A stretch of 64,000 bases of DNA from Secundilactobacillus paracollinoides DSM 15502 = JCM 11969 (GCF_001311135.1 NZ_BBAG01000003.1:1-64000); one strand, 5' to 3'; positions 18,319 to 27,927 are shown, numbered from the stretch's first letter. The notes: generated from the letters alone by a model not told the origin. Translations and numbers: made by a program.

Positions 18319-19365
18319 TTACTGATCAAAGTAACGATAATAGTCCGTCAGCCGCTTGGCAAGCTCCTGTCTAAACGTGCCGACTAACCCGATCATCCGT
18401 GAGTAAGGCATCCGGGTCGGCCCCAGCAGAGCTATCACACCCTTGCCGTGGTCGCCCACCTCATAGGTTGCTGTGATCAGACTGTAATCTCTCAGGATCG
18501 CATTCGTCATCTCACTACCGATCTTCACTTGAATATGATCGCTTGGTCGGCCTAAGACGGTCGCCATGTCATCGGTCCGGTCCATTAACGTGTACAGCGA
18601 CTTCAACTCGTCAACGTCGCTACTATCCGAGAAGTTAAGCAAATTCAGCCGGCCACCAACGTAGTAACGTTCTTGCGCCGCCTGAGTTAACACATCACCG
18701 AATATCTTAAGGAACCCTTCCGGACTCTGGAGGTACTTGGTGACTTCTTGGGGGATCTTGGTCTGTCGTGCCTGCAAGACTTCTCGCAGGGACTTGCCAA
18801 CCAGCTGGTCGTTGATCAACCGAACCACAGCTTCAAGCTGGTCACCAGTGACGCCGGGTGCGAGGTTAAACGTCTGGGTCTCAGCATCGCCATTATCAGT
18901 CACAAGGACCGCCATGACCTGACGTTTACCCAGCGGTACGAGCCGAAAACCGCTTAACTTACTATCCTGCAGCTCTGGTTTCAACGTAAAGGCCGTATAC
19001 GAGGTCAGGTTTGAAAGGATCTGGGCCGAGGTCTCAATGAGCTCGTCGATCTTTAAAAACTGACCATCCAGTGAAGACTTGATGATATCAATATCATTCG
19101 CCTTCACCGGGTCAGGTTGAACCAAATGATCCACGTAGTAGCGATAACCCTTAACAGATGGAATTCGACCGGACGAGGAGTGCGTCTTATTGATCAGACC
19201 CAACTCTTCCAGCGCAGCCATCTCGTTTCGCACGGTCGCTGAGCTCACATGCATGGGCAGCTGTGCCGCCAAGGTTTTTGACCCAACTGGGACACCGCTG
19301 CTCGTATAGTCGCGAACGATCGCCTTTAAAATCATCTTCTGTCTGTCCGTTAACGTGATCATCAC
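18319..19365 (-). CDS. hrcA: heat-inducible transcription repressor HrcA
   Basis: A 348-residue repressor of class I heat-shock genes. The N-terminal winged helix (TLTDRQKMILKAIVRDYTSS, about residues 3-22) is followed by the recognition segment VSSATVRNEMAALEELG and a large C-terminal dimer domain. HrcA binds CIRCE and needs GroEL for activity. The start is GTG 19365 or ATG 19362; the RBS AGAGG abuts them closely. Two CIRCE-like sites lie just upstream, so it represses its own operon (hrcA-grpE-dnaK-dnaJ). Confidence 0.96.
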   Translation of the reverse strand: MMITLTDRQKMILKAIVRDYTSSGVPVGSKTLAAQLPMHVSSATVRNEMAALEELGLINKTHSSSGRIPSVKGYRYYVDHLVQPDPVKANDIDIIKSSLDGQFLKIDELIETSAQILSNLTSYTAFTLKPELQDSKLSGFRLVPLGKRQVMAVLVTDNGDAETQTFNLAPGVTGDQLEAVVRLINDQLVGKSLREVLQARQTKIPQEVTKYLQSPEGFLKIFGDVLTQAAQERYYVGGRLNLLNFSDSSDVDELKSLYTLMDRTDDMATVLGRPSDHIQVKIGSEMTNAILRDYSLITATYEVGDHGKGVIALLGPTRMPYSRMIGLVGTFRQELAKRLTDYYRYFDQ

Positions 19366-19371
19366 CTCTTT

Positions 19372-19398
19372 TTAGCACTCATCTAACCTAAGTGCTAA
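19372..19398. promoter_or_regulatory. CIRCE operator 1
   Basis: TTAGCACTC-N9-AAGTGCTAA, one mismatch from the inverted-repeat consensus, between the hrcA start codon and the -10. Confidence 0.95.
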
Positions 19399-19409
19399 GA
19401 CACATATAT

Positions 19410-19439
19410 AATGTATCAAATGGCGTTTTTTTAAGTCAA
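19410..19439 (-). promoter_or_regulatory. hrcA operon promoter
   Basis: Minus strand TTGACT (19434-19439), 18-bp spacer, TACATT (19410-19415). It lies exactly between the two CIRCE-like sites. Confidence 0.65.
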
Positions 19440-19456
19440 GCATTACACCGTGATTT

Positions 19457-19483
19457 TTAGCAATTAATTTAGTCGAGTGCTAA
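19457..19483. promoter_or_regulatory. CIRCE-like operator 2, overlapping the ribF stop codon
   Basis: TTAGCAATT-N9-GAGTGCTAA: one perfect half site and one degenerate half site (three mismatches). The perfect half encodes the last residues of RibF. Being upstream of the -35 it could let HrcA bridge the promoter. Confidence 0.75.
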
Positions 19484-20430
19484 TTCATGAAAATCATGCG
19501 CTAAATACTGACGCGCATGATCAGTATCCGCGGTCATTTGAGTGACCAACGCGTCAACTGATGCAAATTTTTCTTCACCGCGCAACCGGTAGCACCATTC
19601 CACCGTCGCCACTTCACCGTAAACCGCTTCGTTAAAGTCGATGATATAGACCTCGACCGTCACGGGACGACCTTCACCAAACGTGACGTTGTGGCCAACA
19701 GAAGTAACGGAAGGATACCAGGTGTCGCCGATCTTGATTCGGGTCACGTACACCCCAACTGCGGGCAGCCAATAGTGGACGTCATGACTGACATTCGCGG
19801 TTGGAAAACCAATCGTGCGACCGCGCGCTTCACCGTGAACAACGGTGCCAATCGTTTGATAATGGTAGCCCAGCAGCTCATTGACCGTTTTGATGTCGCC
19901 ATCGGTAATATTGCGCCGAATCCGACTGGAACTGATTTTTTGATGATCAATTTCCTGCTCACCCACGGTCACGATCTCAAATCGCTCCTGTGCATATTCT
20001 GGTAAACGCGCCATAGTCGCAATATCCTTTGGTCCATAGGTGTGATCGAACCCCGCAACAACCACCTGCGCGTGAAAGCCCATCAGATACTCGTCCACAA
20101 ATTCCTGCGGCTTCAGGGCTGAAAACTGACTCGTGAAGTTCACCATGTAAACGATATCCACCCCTAATTTTTCAAATAGGTCCAGCTTACGTTGTCTCGT
20201 GGTGAGATACTTGTTTTCATCTGCGCTTAATTTCGCGTATACCAGCTTTGGATGGTGGTCATACGTCAATACGGCTAATGGCAGCCCGCGTTCCTCAGCA
20301 ATGGTTTTGGCCCGTTTGATCACGGCCTGGTGTCCAAGATGCAGCCCGTCAAAAAACCCATAGCAAGAACAATGGGCTTGTTGATCGGCGTATCCGCTGA
20401 CATTGGGTGATGAATCTGAATGACTTGCAT
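19469..20430 (-). CDS. ribF: bifunctional riboflavin kinase / FAD synthetase (frameshift near start)
   Basis: Makes FMN and FAD from riboflavin and ATP. The true N-terminus is MQVIQIHHPM... from ATG 20430; a one-base loss in a T run near 20357 breaks the frame just before FDGLHLGHQAV, the FAD synthetase nucleotide-binding site. The C-terminal flavokinase domain has GFPTANV with the PTAN metal site and FNEAVYGE. About 320 residues. The 3' end overlaps a CIRCE-like site and lies about 90 bp before hrcA. truB is 21 bp upstream, an operon common in Firmicutes. FAD/FMN supply suits the flavoproteins in this window. Confidence 0.95.
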
Positions 20431-20451
20431 GCTCGCTCATCTCGACTTTCT

Positions 20452-21350
20452 CTACTTCGTACTAAACATTTTTAACGGCTTGTACTTATCATCAACTAAT
20501 TTGTACAACGCCTTAATTTCGTTATCATAACGCAATGCAACAATTGGCGCATCACTATTGACCTCTCGCTGTAACAACCAGACGCCGTTTTGCACGCCCC
20601 GCCAAAGCGCGGTCGTTAGTTCAATTTCAGGGTAGTTATCCAATGCCCGGTCTAGTGGCCGTAGAAAACTCAGGTCATCATCTTCAACCGCGGCCTTGAC
20701 CTGTGCCAGAGAAATCGTCTCCTGCAGCGTAAAGCCCCCGCTTTCGACCCGGGTCAACGATGCCATCACTGACGGCACACCCAATGCTTCACCGGCTTGA
20801 ACGGCAAGCGTCCGGACATAGGTGCCCTTTGAACATTCCACCTCAAACGTAAAGGTCTGGGTGCCGTTGTTTCATCAAACGTGCTTGGCGCTGTCCGGTC
20901 GAACCGGGCCACATGAATGGTGCGGACGGGGCGCTCAACAGTTTCGTGTTTTCGTGCGTATTCGTACAGTTTTCGGCCGTTGACCTTCACTGCTGAATAC
21001 ATTGGTGGCGTCTGTTGTAAATCACCCGTGAGTGTCTGTAAAACAGTATCAATTGCCTCATCCGTAAACGGGGCACTTAGCGGTTGCCGGTCGACTTCAT
21101 CACCGTCTAGATCCTCAGTCTCAGTGGAAAAGCCAAGCGTAACGCTGCCACGATAAACCTTTCGATGATTCAGCAAATAGTCCACCACTTTAGTGGCACT
21201 GCCGACACAAACTGGCAGCACACCATCAACACTTGGGTCAAGCGTGCCCGAATGACCAACCTTTTTTTGGTGTAAGATTTTGCGAAGCTGACTCACACAG
21301 TCGTGACTGGTCATGCCGCGCTCTTTATACAGTGGGATAATTCCGTTCAT
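20452..21350 (-). CDS. truB: tRNA pseudouridine(55) synthase (frameshift)
   Basis: Isomerises U55 in the T-loop of tRNAs. Motif GHSGTLDPSVDGVLPVCVG holds the catalytic Asp near residue 39; Tyr in MYSAVKVNG and the C-terminal segment CSKGTYVRTLA follow. A C4 run read as C3 near 20862 splits the frame (TTAP should continue QTFTFEVECSKG). About 299 residues in all, the usual size. Followed by ribF. The 860 bp upstream, before rbfA, is filled mainly by a family B element, which must contain or displace the truB promoter. Confidence 0.95.
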
Positions 21351-21532
21351 CGCAACTTAATGCTCCATTCTAAAATTCGATTTAACAGTTCATTAAAACA
21401 ACTGCTGTGCAATAAGCACACATACAGCATTATATCATAATCACTTGCTGATAGCGGTTTGGGGGTTAATTTCTCTTTTTACAATTAGCAATCTACACAG
21501 AAGTATGATGCCGTTTCTTTCCACCACTAGAT

Positions 21533-21714
21533 AAACAGTCCGTTGCATTCCGCCATTTGACATTCCGCAGTGGTGGCTCGCGATGAAGCTAATTCGATTT
21601 CTGCTGCGCAGCTCTCGAATGGATCTCCATCGTCTCGCACATCAGTAACCGACCAAAGTACGGTCGCTAACTGATGTCGACACCACCGCTCCGTGCCAAA
21701 TGGCTCCATTCCAC
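21533..21714 (+). repeat. family B structured module (left half of B2)
   Basis: Outer imperfect stem (GCATTCCGCCATTTGACATT against GGCACGGAGCGGTGG-type complement), hairpin ATTCGA/TCGAAT with inner CTGC/GCAG, linker GGATCTCCATCGTCTCGC, and the 39-nt hairpin at 21639-21677: ACATCAGT, AACCGACC, 7-nt loop, GGTCGCTA, ACTGATGT. Confidence 0.75.
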
Positions 21715-21920
21715 TTTCGTTGAACTTACTTATTACTACTGGTTAAGCATCACAATGGCGTTAACCCTAGTTTGCGGAGAATTCGCCCTCGACTGCGAGT
21801 CAGATCATTGACAGCAATGCTTCTCACCATGTTCTACTTGCAGGTAACGATTAATTAACGGGTTTCATGACACTACCTATGAAGCCTTACCATCTACGAT
21901 GAACTATTACAAGTATCGTA

Positions 21921-22090
21921 GCGTAGTGGAGTCGGTCGGCATTGCAGGCTGTGGTGTCGGTGTTTGTTAGCGACCGTTCCTTGGTCGGTTACAAACACGG
22001 GAGACGTAGGAGATCCTTGAATTTCTTTCAGAAATTCAATAGCTCCGGAGCGACCCACCTCAGCCTGCAGGGCCGACCGGCGCAACGCAG
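21921..22090 (-). repeat. family B structured module (right half of B2)
   Basis: Minus strand: outer arm GGTCGGCCCTGCAGGCTGAG, hairpin TTGAATTTCT/AGAAATTCAA, linker GGATCTCCTACGTCTCCCG, 39-nt hairpin at 21960-21998 with stem GTGTTTGT/ACAAACAC, then the returning outer arm CAGCCTGCAATGCCGACC. Confidence 0.8.
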
Positions 22091-22135
22091 CGACATTAAA
22101 GCGCTACTTTGAATCACTCAACAGTGGAGAGTCTA

Positions 22136-22190
22136 CAAAAAAACACTCTGTCAATCGCCCACTGAGGACGGTTTACAAAGTGTCTTTTTA
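22136..22190 (-). terminator. terminator of the nusA-infB-rbfA operon
   Basis: Minus strand AAAAGACACTTTGT pairs with ACAGAGTGTTTTTTT; the T run follows the hairpin. Confidence 0.7.
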
Positions 22191-22209
22191 TCGTAACGTC
22201 GTCAAATCA

Positions 22210-22569
22210 TTACAGATTCGGATCGTCGCGGTGGAGCTGATTCAGTAGTTGGTCAATATGACTCCCGTATTGAACGGATTCGTCGCGTTCGAAGAACAGT
22301 TCTGGGGTCTTGAAGATGTTTAACCGAGCGCCTAATTCACTACGAATCAGACCGGTAGCCTTCTTCAACCCAGCCTCTGCCTTTTCACCGTCAGATGCCA
22401 GATCAGATAAGATACTGTAGTAAATCGTTGCCTGTTGCAGGTCACCCGTCACAACGACGCCCGTGACAGTGATGCCCTGAACGCGAGGATCACGAACACG
22501 CTTCAATAAAATATCGTTAACTTCCCGTTGAATCTCTTGTTCAAGTCGACCAATTCGATAATGTGCCAT
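22210..22569 (-). CDS. rbfA: 30S ribosome-binding factor A
   Basis: A 119-residue KH-domain protein for late 16S rRNA 5'-end maturation of the small subunit and cold adaptation. Family features: [20 protein letters not shown] at the N-terminus, the strand [15 protein letters not shown], and the C-terminal [20 protein letters not shown]. Intact and of normal length. Last gene of the rimP-nusA-ylxR-ylxQ-infB-rbfA operon, 35 bp after infB, followed by a terminator. Confidence 0.96.
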   Translation of the reverse strand: MAHYRIGRLEQEIQREVNDILLKRVRDPRVQGITVTGVVVTGDLQQATIYYSILSDLASDGEKAEAGLKKATGLIRSELGARLNIFKTPELFFERDESVQYGSHIDQLLNQLHRDDPNL

Positions 22570-22604
22570 ATTCTTTCACCACCCTATTTTAATGTGCAAT
22601 GCTG

Positions 22605-25259
22605 TTATTCGATTGGAATTTCCTTCATGACATAAGCTTCGACAACATCACCGACTTTAATGTCGTTGTAGTTTTCGATGGTCAACCCAAGTTCGTGACC
22701 CTGCTTAACGTCCTTCACGTCATCCTTAAAGCGTTTCAAACTGCCTAATTTGCCTTCGTAAATGACCACACCGTCACGGATCAAACGCACATCAGCGTCG
22801 CTTGAAACATGACCATCAGTGACCATCCCACCAGCAATGGTCCCAATCTTAGAAGCCTTGAAGATCTCACGGACCTCAACTTGGCCGATGATTTCTTCTT
22901 CATAGGTTGGTTCCAGCTTACCCTTCATGGCATGTTCAATTTCATCGATGGCATTGTAAATGACCCGGTGTAATCGAATGTCAACTTCGTCTTGGTCCGC
23001 TTGGGCCTTTGCCTGTGGCGTTGGTCGAACGTTGAACCCGATGATGATGGCGTTACTTGCTTCAGCCAAGGTCACATCACTTTCGTTAATGGCCCCAACA
23101 GAAGTATGGATGATGTTCACCCGAACACCCTCACTTCGATCTTGTTCAAACTGTTAGCCAATGCTTCAACAGACCCTTGAACGTCGGCCTTAATAATAAC
23201 GTCGACTTCCTTCATTTCCCCTTCTTTCATGGTATCAAAGAGGTTATCAAGGGTCACACGGTTCTTCGACTTCCGTTCTTCCATCAAGCATTCTTAGCCC
23301 GTTCTTCACCAGCTGTCCGAGCAGTCTTTTCATCATCAAAGACGACGAAACGATCACCGGCCTCTGGCACATCGCTCAACCCAGTGATTTCAACTGGTGT
23401 TGATGGTGCGGCCTTCTTGATGTCCTTACCACGTTCATTTTGCATGGTCCGGACACGCCCAAAGGTGTTCCCAACAACAACTGGGTCACCAACGTGCATG
23501 GTCCTTGTTGTACCAGCAAAGTGGCAACGGAACCAAGCCTCTTATCCAACCGCGCTTCGATTACAGAACCGGCAGCGTTTTGTTGTGGGTTGGCTTGTAA
23601 TTCCATCACTTCAGCCTGCAAGAGGATCATGTCCAGCAAGTCATCGATGTTGGTGCCAAACTTAGCTGAGATCTGAACAAAGATGGTGTCGCCACCCCAG
23701 TCTTCAGGAATCAAGCCGTATTCAGTCAACTGTTCGATAACGTGGTTCGGGTTAGCACCCGGCTTATCGATCTTGTTGACGGCCACAATAATTGGTGTTT
23801 CAGCAGCCTTCGCATGGTTAATGGCTTCGATCGTTTGCGGCATGACACCGTCATCAGCAGCAACCACCAAAACGGTGATATCAGTGATGTCAGCACCACG
23901 CGCCCGCATTTCGGTAAAGGCCGCATGTCCTGGGGTATCCAAGAAGGTAATGGTCTTGCCGTTATGCTTCAGTTGGTAAGCACCAATAGCCTGCGTGATC
24001 CCACCAGCTTCACCAGCTGTAATGTGAGAGTGACGCAAGTGATCCAACAGGGTTGTCTTCCCATGGTCAACGTGCCCCATGATCGTCACAACTGGTGGCC
24101 GGTTTTCAAGATGGTCAGTGTTTTGTTCTTCTTCTTCAAAGAACTTGTCGATATCAGAAACATCAACTTCGACCTTTTCTTGTGCTTCGATCCCGTATTC
24201 AGCAGCTAAAATTTCAATGGTGTCCTTATCAAGTGACTGGTTTTGGTTCACCATCACACCTAACATGAACAACTTCTTAACGATTTCAGCTGGTTCCCGG
24301 TGAAGGATCTTCCCAAGGTCTTGGGCGTTCATCCCGATGCTGTAGTTCAGTACTTCAGGTAAAGCTTTATCCTTCCGTTCTGGAGCACCCTTTGGATGGT
24401 TCACTTCTTTGATCCGTTGGTTCTTCTTGTTGTACTTTTTGTTATTGTTCCGGCGACGATTATTGTTGTTACGGTTGTTTCGACTGTTGCCGTTACGCCC
24501 GCCGCGAGAGTTGTTATTGTTTAAACTGCCGCCAAACCGCCCTGAACCGCTGCGGTTTTCTGATGACCCACCGTTTGACCGGTTGCTGCTACGGTTTTGG
24601 CTGTTGTTCGAACGGTTGCCGTTGTTACTATTGTTGCTACGTTGACCGTTGGTACTTCGTTGCCCGCCACCGTTATTGTTCGAGCGTTGGCCATTGTTGT
24701 TTGACCGTTGGCTGTTATTTGAACGGTTGCTGCTCGTGGTTGACCGTTGGCCGTTACCGTTGTTTGACCGGGTAGTATTGCTACGACCCTGACTATTGTT
24801 TGACCGTTGCGTGCTGGCATGTTGACTGCCGTTGTTGCTCCGTTGGCCATTCGTCGTACTGTGCTGAGTGTTAGAACTGTGATTGTTGTTCTGACGGTTT
24901 TGATGGGTTTCATCACGATGTTGACGGTTAGCACTGCTGCCGTTTCCACCGTTGTTTGAGGTGTTTCGATTATTATTAGTTGTCATATTATGATTATTAT
25001 TACCATTATCCTTAGAATGAGCACTCGACTGGTTTGCACCAGCGTCTGTGTGCGAGTGACTTACGTTTTGTGCGGGTGACTTGGAGGCCGAAGTAGGTTT
25101 AGGTTTACTGAACGCCGCCCGTAGTTGCCGTTCCTCATTATCACCTAACGATGACATATGATTTTTGACGGCAAACCCCTTGTTCTGGGCGGTATCAACA
25201 ATCGCCTTACTTGAGACATTAAGCTCTTTTGCTAATTCATAAATTCGCTTTTTGCCCAT
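22605..25259 (-). CDS. infB: translation initiation factor IF-2 (three frameshifts)
   Basis: The GTPase that places initiator tRNA on the 30S subunit. Reassembled it has about 885 residues. N-terminus [20 protein letters not shown] (IF2-N domain), then an exceptional low-complexity linker (about 60-285) rich in Asn, Ser, Arg and Gly with recurring GQRSNN units, a basic RRRNNNKK patch, the second IF2-N, and the G domain ([26 protein letters not shown]). Single-base losses near 23509, 23289 and 23137 break the C-terminal domains; each is repaired by one base. An essential gene, so these are surely read errors. Confidence 0.95.
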
Positions 25260-25273
25260 ATCTTCACGCTCCT

Positions 25274-25585
25274 TTATTCGTTTACTAGGGTACTCAACTT
25301 TCTAGCAAAACCAGGATCTTTCACGCCGTAAGCCGTACGGGACATGCCCGTTGCTTGGCTAAGGTCACTTTTAGTATACCGGTCGATCAACGGAATGTGG
25401 TAGTAAGACGCCTTGTCCCGAATCTTTTTGGCACTTGCCTGACCAGTATCACTGGCAATGATCACAAGTTGGACACTGTTGTTGCGAATCGCTTTTAAAA
25501 CAAACTCTTCGCCAGACTCCAGCTTGCTTGCCCGTCGTACCAATCCCAGTAATTGCAGAAAGGCATTAGGCTTTTCCATTGTCAA
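25274..25585 (-). CDS. ylxQ: L7Ae-family ribosomal protein YlxQ
   Basis: About 102 residues, an RNA-binding protein of the L7Ae/L30e fold ([34 protein letters not shown], the kink-turn-binding region). Start is TTG 25585 (GGAGAG about 7 nt upstream) or ATG 25579. Its start overlaps the end of ylxR by about 20 bp, indicating coupling. Conserved between nusA and infB in Firmicutes; precise target unknown. Confidence 0.88.
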   Translation of the reverse strand: MTMEKPNAFLQLLGLVRRASKLESGEEFVLKAIRNNSVQLVIIASDTGQASAKKIRDKASYYHIPLIDRYTKSDLSQATGMSRTAYGVKDPGFARKLSTLVNE

Positions 25586-25868
25586 ATAATTCTCTCCGTG
25601 CTTGTTGGTGATCAACGTACGCAATCAAATCGTCGTAGAAGGTATCGTCAACTTTCGTTTCAAACACCTTATCAAACGTCCGATCTTTTTTGGCTTTCTT
25701 GGCAACATCAACATTTAAGGTGATGTAGGCCCCGCGACCAGACATTTTCCCAGTTGGGTCAACTGCGACATTGTTTTCCTTGTCCCGAACGATCCGGACC
25801 AATTCCTTTTTGGGGGCCATTTCGCCGGTCACAATGTCTTTACGCATTGGGATCTTTCGTTTTTTCAC
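25566..25868 (-). CDS. ylxR: YlxR-family RNA-binding protein (DUF448)
   Basis: A 100-residue basic protein with the YlxR signature around KIPMRKDIVTGEMAPKKELVRIVR and KMSGRGAYI, forming a predicted nucleic-acid-binding surface. In related bacteria it sits between nusA and infB and has been linked to RNase P binding or transcription regulation. Here it starts 15 bp after the nusA stop and overlaps ylxQ. The C-terminal tail ([15 protein letters not shown]) is not conserved in the family as far as can be judged. Confidence 0.88.
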   Translation of the reverse strand: MKKRKIPMRKDIVTGEMAPKKELVRIVRDKENNVAVDPTGKMSGRGAYITLNVDVAKKAKKDRTFDKVFETKVDDTFYDDLIAYVDHQQARRELFDNGKA

Positions 25869-25882
25869 AGTTCCACGCCTCC

Positions 25883-27169
25883 TTAAAGGGTTTCAGAATC
25901 GTCGGTACCGTTGTCAGTCTCAGCGTCGTCCGGTTCAGCATCCGTATCAGCCGTTGCGGTGTCATCTGTGTCAGCAGTGTCGTCATTGTCAGTCGTCTCA
26001 TCGGAAACAACATCGGTTTCCTCAGTCACTTCTTCAGAATCAACTACGGTTTCATCGTCACTGTCATTTTCTGCAACGTCCTCGGCATCATCAGCGGGCT
26101 GGGCATCTGCGTCAGCCTGGTGTTGCGCATGAATTCTTCAGCTTCTGATTCAGACTTAATATCGATCTTGAAACCAGTCAGCTTGGCAGCTAACCGGGCG
26201 TTTTGCCCGCGCTTACCAATGGCTAATGACAACTGATAATCAGGCACGATCACAGTGCAGGCCCGTTCATTGTTTTCGTCAAAAATGACATCAATGACTT
26301 CTGCAGGGTTCAACGCGTTGGCGATAAAGGCTGCTTCGTCATCCGTCCATTCAACGATATCCATGTTTTCACCGCCGAGTTCAGACACGATGGCTTGAAC
26401 CCGTTGCCCACGAGGACCAACGCTGGTTCCAACCGGGTCGACGTCGGGGTTGTTAGACCGAACGGCAACCTTAGCCCGGTCGCCGGCTTCTCGTGCAATT
26501 GACATAATTTCAACAGTGCCATCGTAGATTTCCGGAATTTCTTGTTCAAACAGACGCGTCAGTAACCCTGGCGCAGTTCGACTAACGAAGACCTGTGGGT
26601 CCTTAGCGGCGTTCTCAACACGCGTCACAAACACTTTAATGTGGTCGTGCATCGCGTAGGCTTCGTTTGGCATCTGTCTTGACGCCCCATAACCGCCTCA
26701 ACGTTACCCAAGTTGACGTAGACAAAACGGCTGTCTTGACGTTCAACTTCACCAGTGATGACTTCGTTTTCGTACTGACTGTACTGGTCAAAGATCAATG
26801 ACCGTTCAGCTTCCCGAACCCGTTGCATAATGACCTGTTTAGCCGTTTGAGCAGCGATCCGGCCAAAGTTCTTGGGGGTCACTTCAAACTTAATGTCATC
26901 ACCCATTTCATAACCGCGGCTGATGGTCATCGCGTCATCCAAGCTCACTTCCAACCGTGAATCGTACACTTGATCAACGACTTCTTGACCGCGTAAACGT
27001 GAACGTCACCCTTTTTTTGGTCAAATTCAACGTCAACGTTTTGTGCTTGGCCGTAGTTTCGCTTGTAAGCCGAGGTCAAGGCAGCTTCTAACGCGTCGAT
27101 CACGATTTCTTTTTTGATACCCTTTTCTGTCTCTAACGTATCTAGGGCACCTAATAATTCTTTACTCAT
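25883..27169 (-). CDS. nusA: transcription termination/antitermination factor NusA (three frameshifts)
   Basis: Binds RNA polymerase and nascent RNA to modulate pausing, termination and antitermination. N-terminal domain (MSKELLGALDTLETEKGIKK), S1 domain (VITGEVERQDSRFVYVNLG), then two KH domains (VGPRGQRVQAIV and IGKRGQNARLAAKLTG). One-base losses near 26982, 26679 and 26123 split the frame; each repairs cleanly. After the KH domains comes an acidic tail of about 75 residues, almost only Asp, Thr, Glu, Val and Ala, ending DDSETL at TAA 25883. About 428 residues. Second gene of the operon. Confidence 0.95.
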
Positions 27170-27192
27170 TATTAGTAGTCTCCTTTAAAAAC

Positions 27193-27668
27193 TTAGAACT
27201 TAATTGCCAGTCTGGCTTTCGCAATTTTGTCACGCGGAATCGTCAGGTCTTTTATGCGCCCTTTCAAATTCACCTTTAGCGTGAGCTCATCAGGTGTCAG
27301 GTCCGTCATGGTACCTTCATAGGCCTTCTCACCGTCAAGCTTTTGGTACAGGGACACGTGGATGTAATGGTTCAGTGCCCGTTCATAATCTTGTTCCTTC
27401 TTCAGGGGCCGTTCTGCACCCGGTGAAGATACTTCTAAAAAGTATGCTTGCGGGATTGGATCCGGATCGAGTTCATCCAGTTTTTCGCCCACCTCATCGC
27501 TAACCAGGGCACACTCGTTAATGGTGATACCACCAGTCTTGTCGATATAGAGCCGAAGATACCAACTCTTTGCTTCCTGTACAAATTCAACGTCAACCAG
27601 TTCAAACTTGTGCGCATCAACGATTGCGTTGCCAGGTTAGTGACAATGTCTACGACGTTATTATCCAA
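27193..27668 (-). CDS. rimP: ribosome maturation factor RimP (frameshift)
   Basis: About 158 residues; needed for 30S assembly. N-terminal domain [20 protein letters not shown] (after repair), central [20 protein letters not shown], and the family motif [15 protein letters not shown], then an Sm-like C-terminal domain. One C lost near 27633 shifts the first 13 residues out of frame with the rest. First gene of the nusA-infB operon; an apparent attenuator sits just upstream. Confidence 0.93.
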
Positions 27669-27697
27669 TCTTTTACCTCCGTGTCCATTTTTCCATT

Positions 27698-27724
27698 AAA
27701 AAGAGTGAGCATTGCTGCTCACTC
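27698..27724 (-). terminator. attenuator-like terminator in the rimP leader
   Basis: GAGTGAGC-AGCAAT-GCTCACTC followed by TTTTT on the minus strand, lying between the operon promoter and the rimP start codon. Nothing else is transcribed into it, so it would terminate a short leader RNA. Confidence 0.75.
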
Positions 27725-27748
27725 CTTTCCGAAATATCTACAATAAAT

Positions 27749-27777
27749 AGTCTAGCACAAACTGTATAAAAACGCAA
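27749..27777 (-). promoter_or_regulatory. promoter of the rimP-nusA-infB operon
   Basis: Minus strand TTGCGT (27772-27777), 17-bp spacer, TAGACT (27749-27754). Confidence 0.6.
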
Positions 27778-27927
27778 TTGTTTGCTGTTATCTCGGCGAT
27801 AACTCGCGATTTATGAATTTGTAGTCGGACGTTGTGTGTTGGGTTTACGCGTTGGGAATTTGGGAAATATAGTGTGATTTTTTTGATTGTTAGTGAATTT
27901 TTAATATTTTTTGGTGGGATTGGAGCA

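Larger units (their letters stand above)
21515..22133. mobile_element. family B composite element B2 (no transposase)
   Basis: The uninterrupted version of B1: left module 21533-21714 (plus strand), a 200-bp middle sharing GGTTAAGCATCACAA and ACAGCAATGCTTCTCA with B1, and right module 21921-22090 (minus strand). The right end CATTAAAGCGCTACTTTG to CAGTGGAGAG matches B1; left TIR TCTTTCCACCACTAG is more diverged. It contains no ORF for a transposase. It occupies most of the truB-rbfA gap. Confidence 0.7.

Noticed and set aside
24409-24949. Long open frames opposite the infB linker
   Set aside because: They are antisense shadows of the Asn/Ser/Arg-rich repeat; composition (runs of Leu, Phe, Arg or Thr, Val) is an artefact of that repeat.
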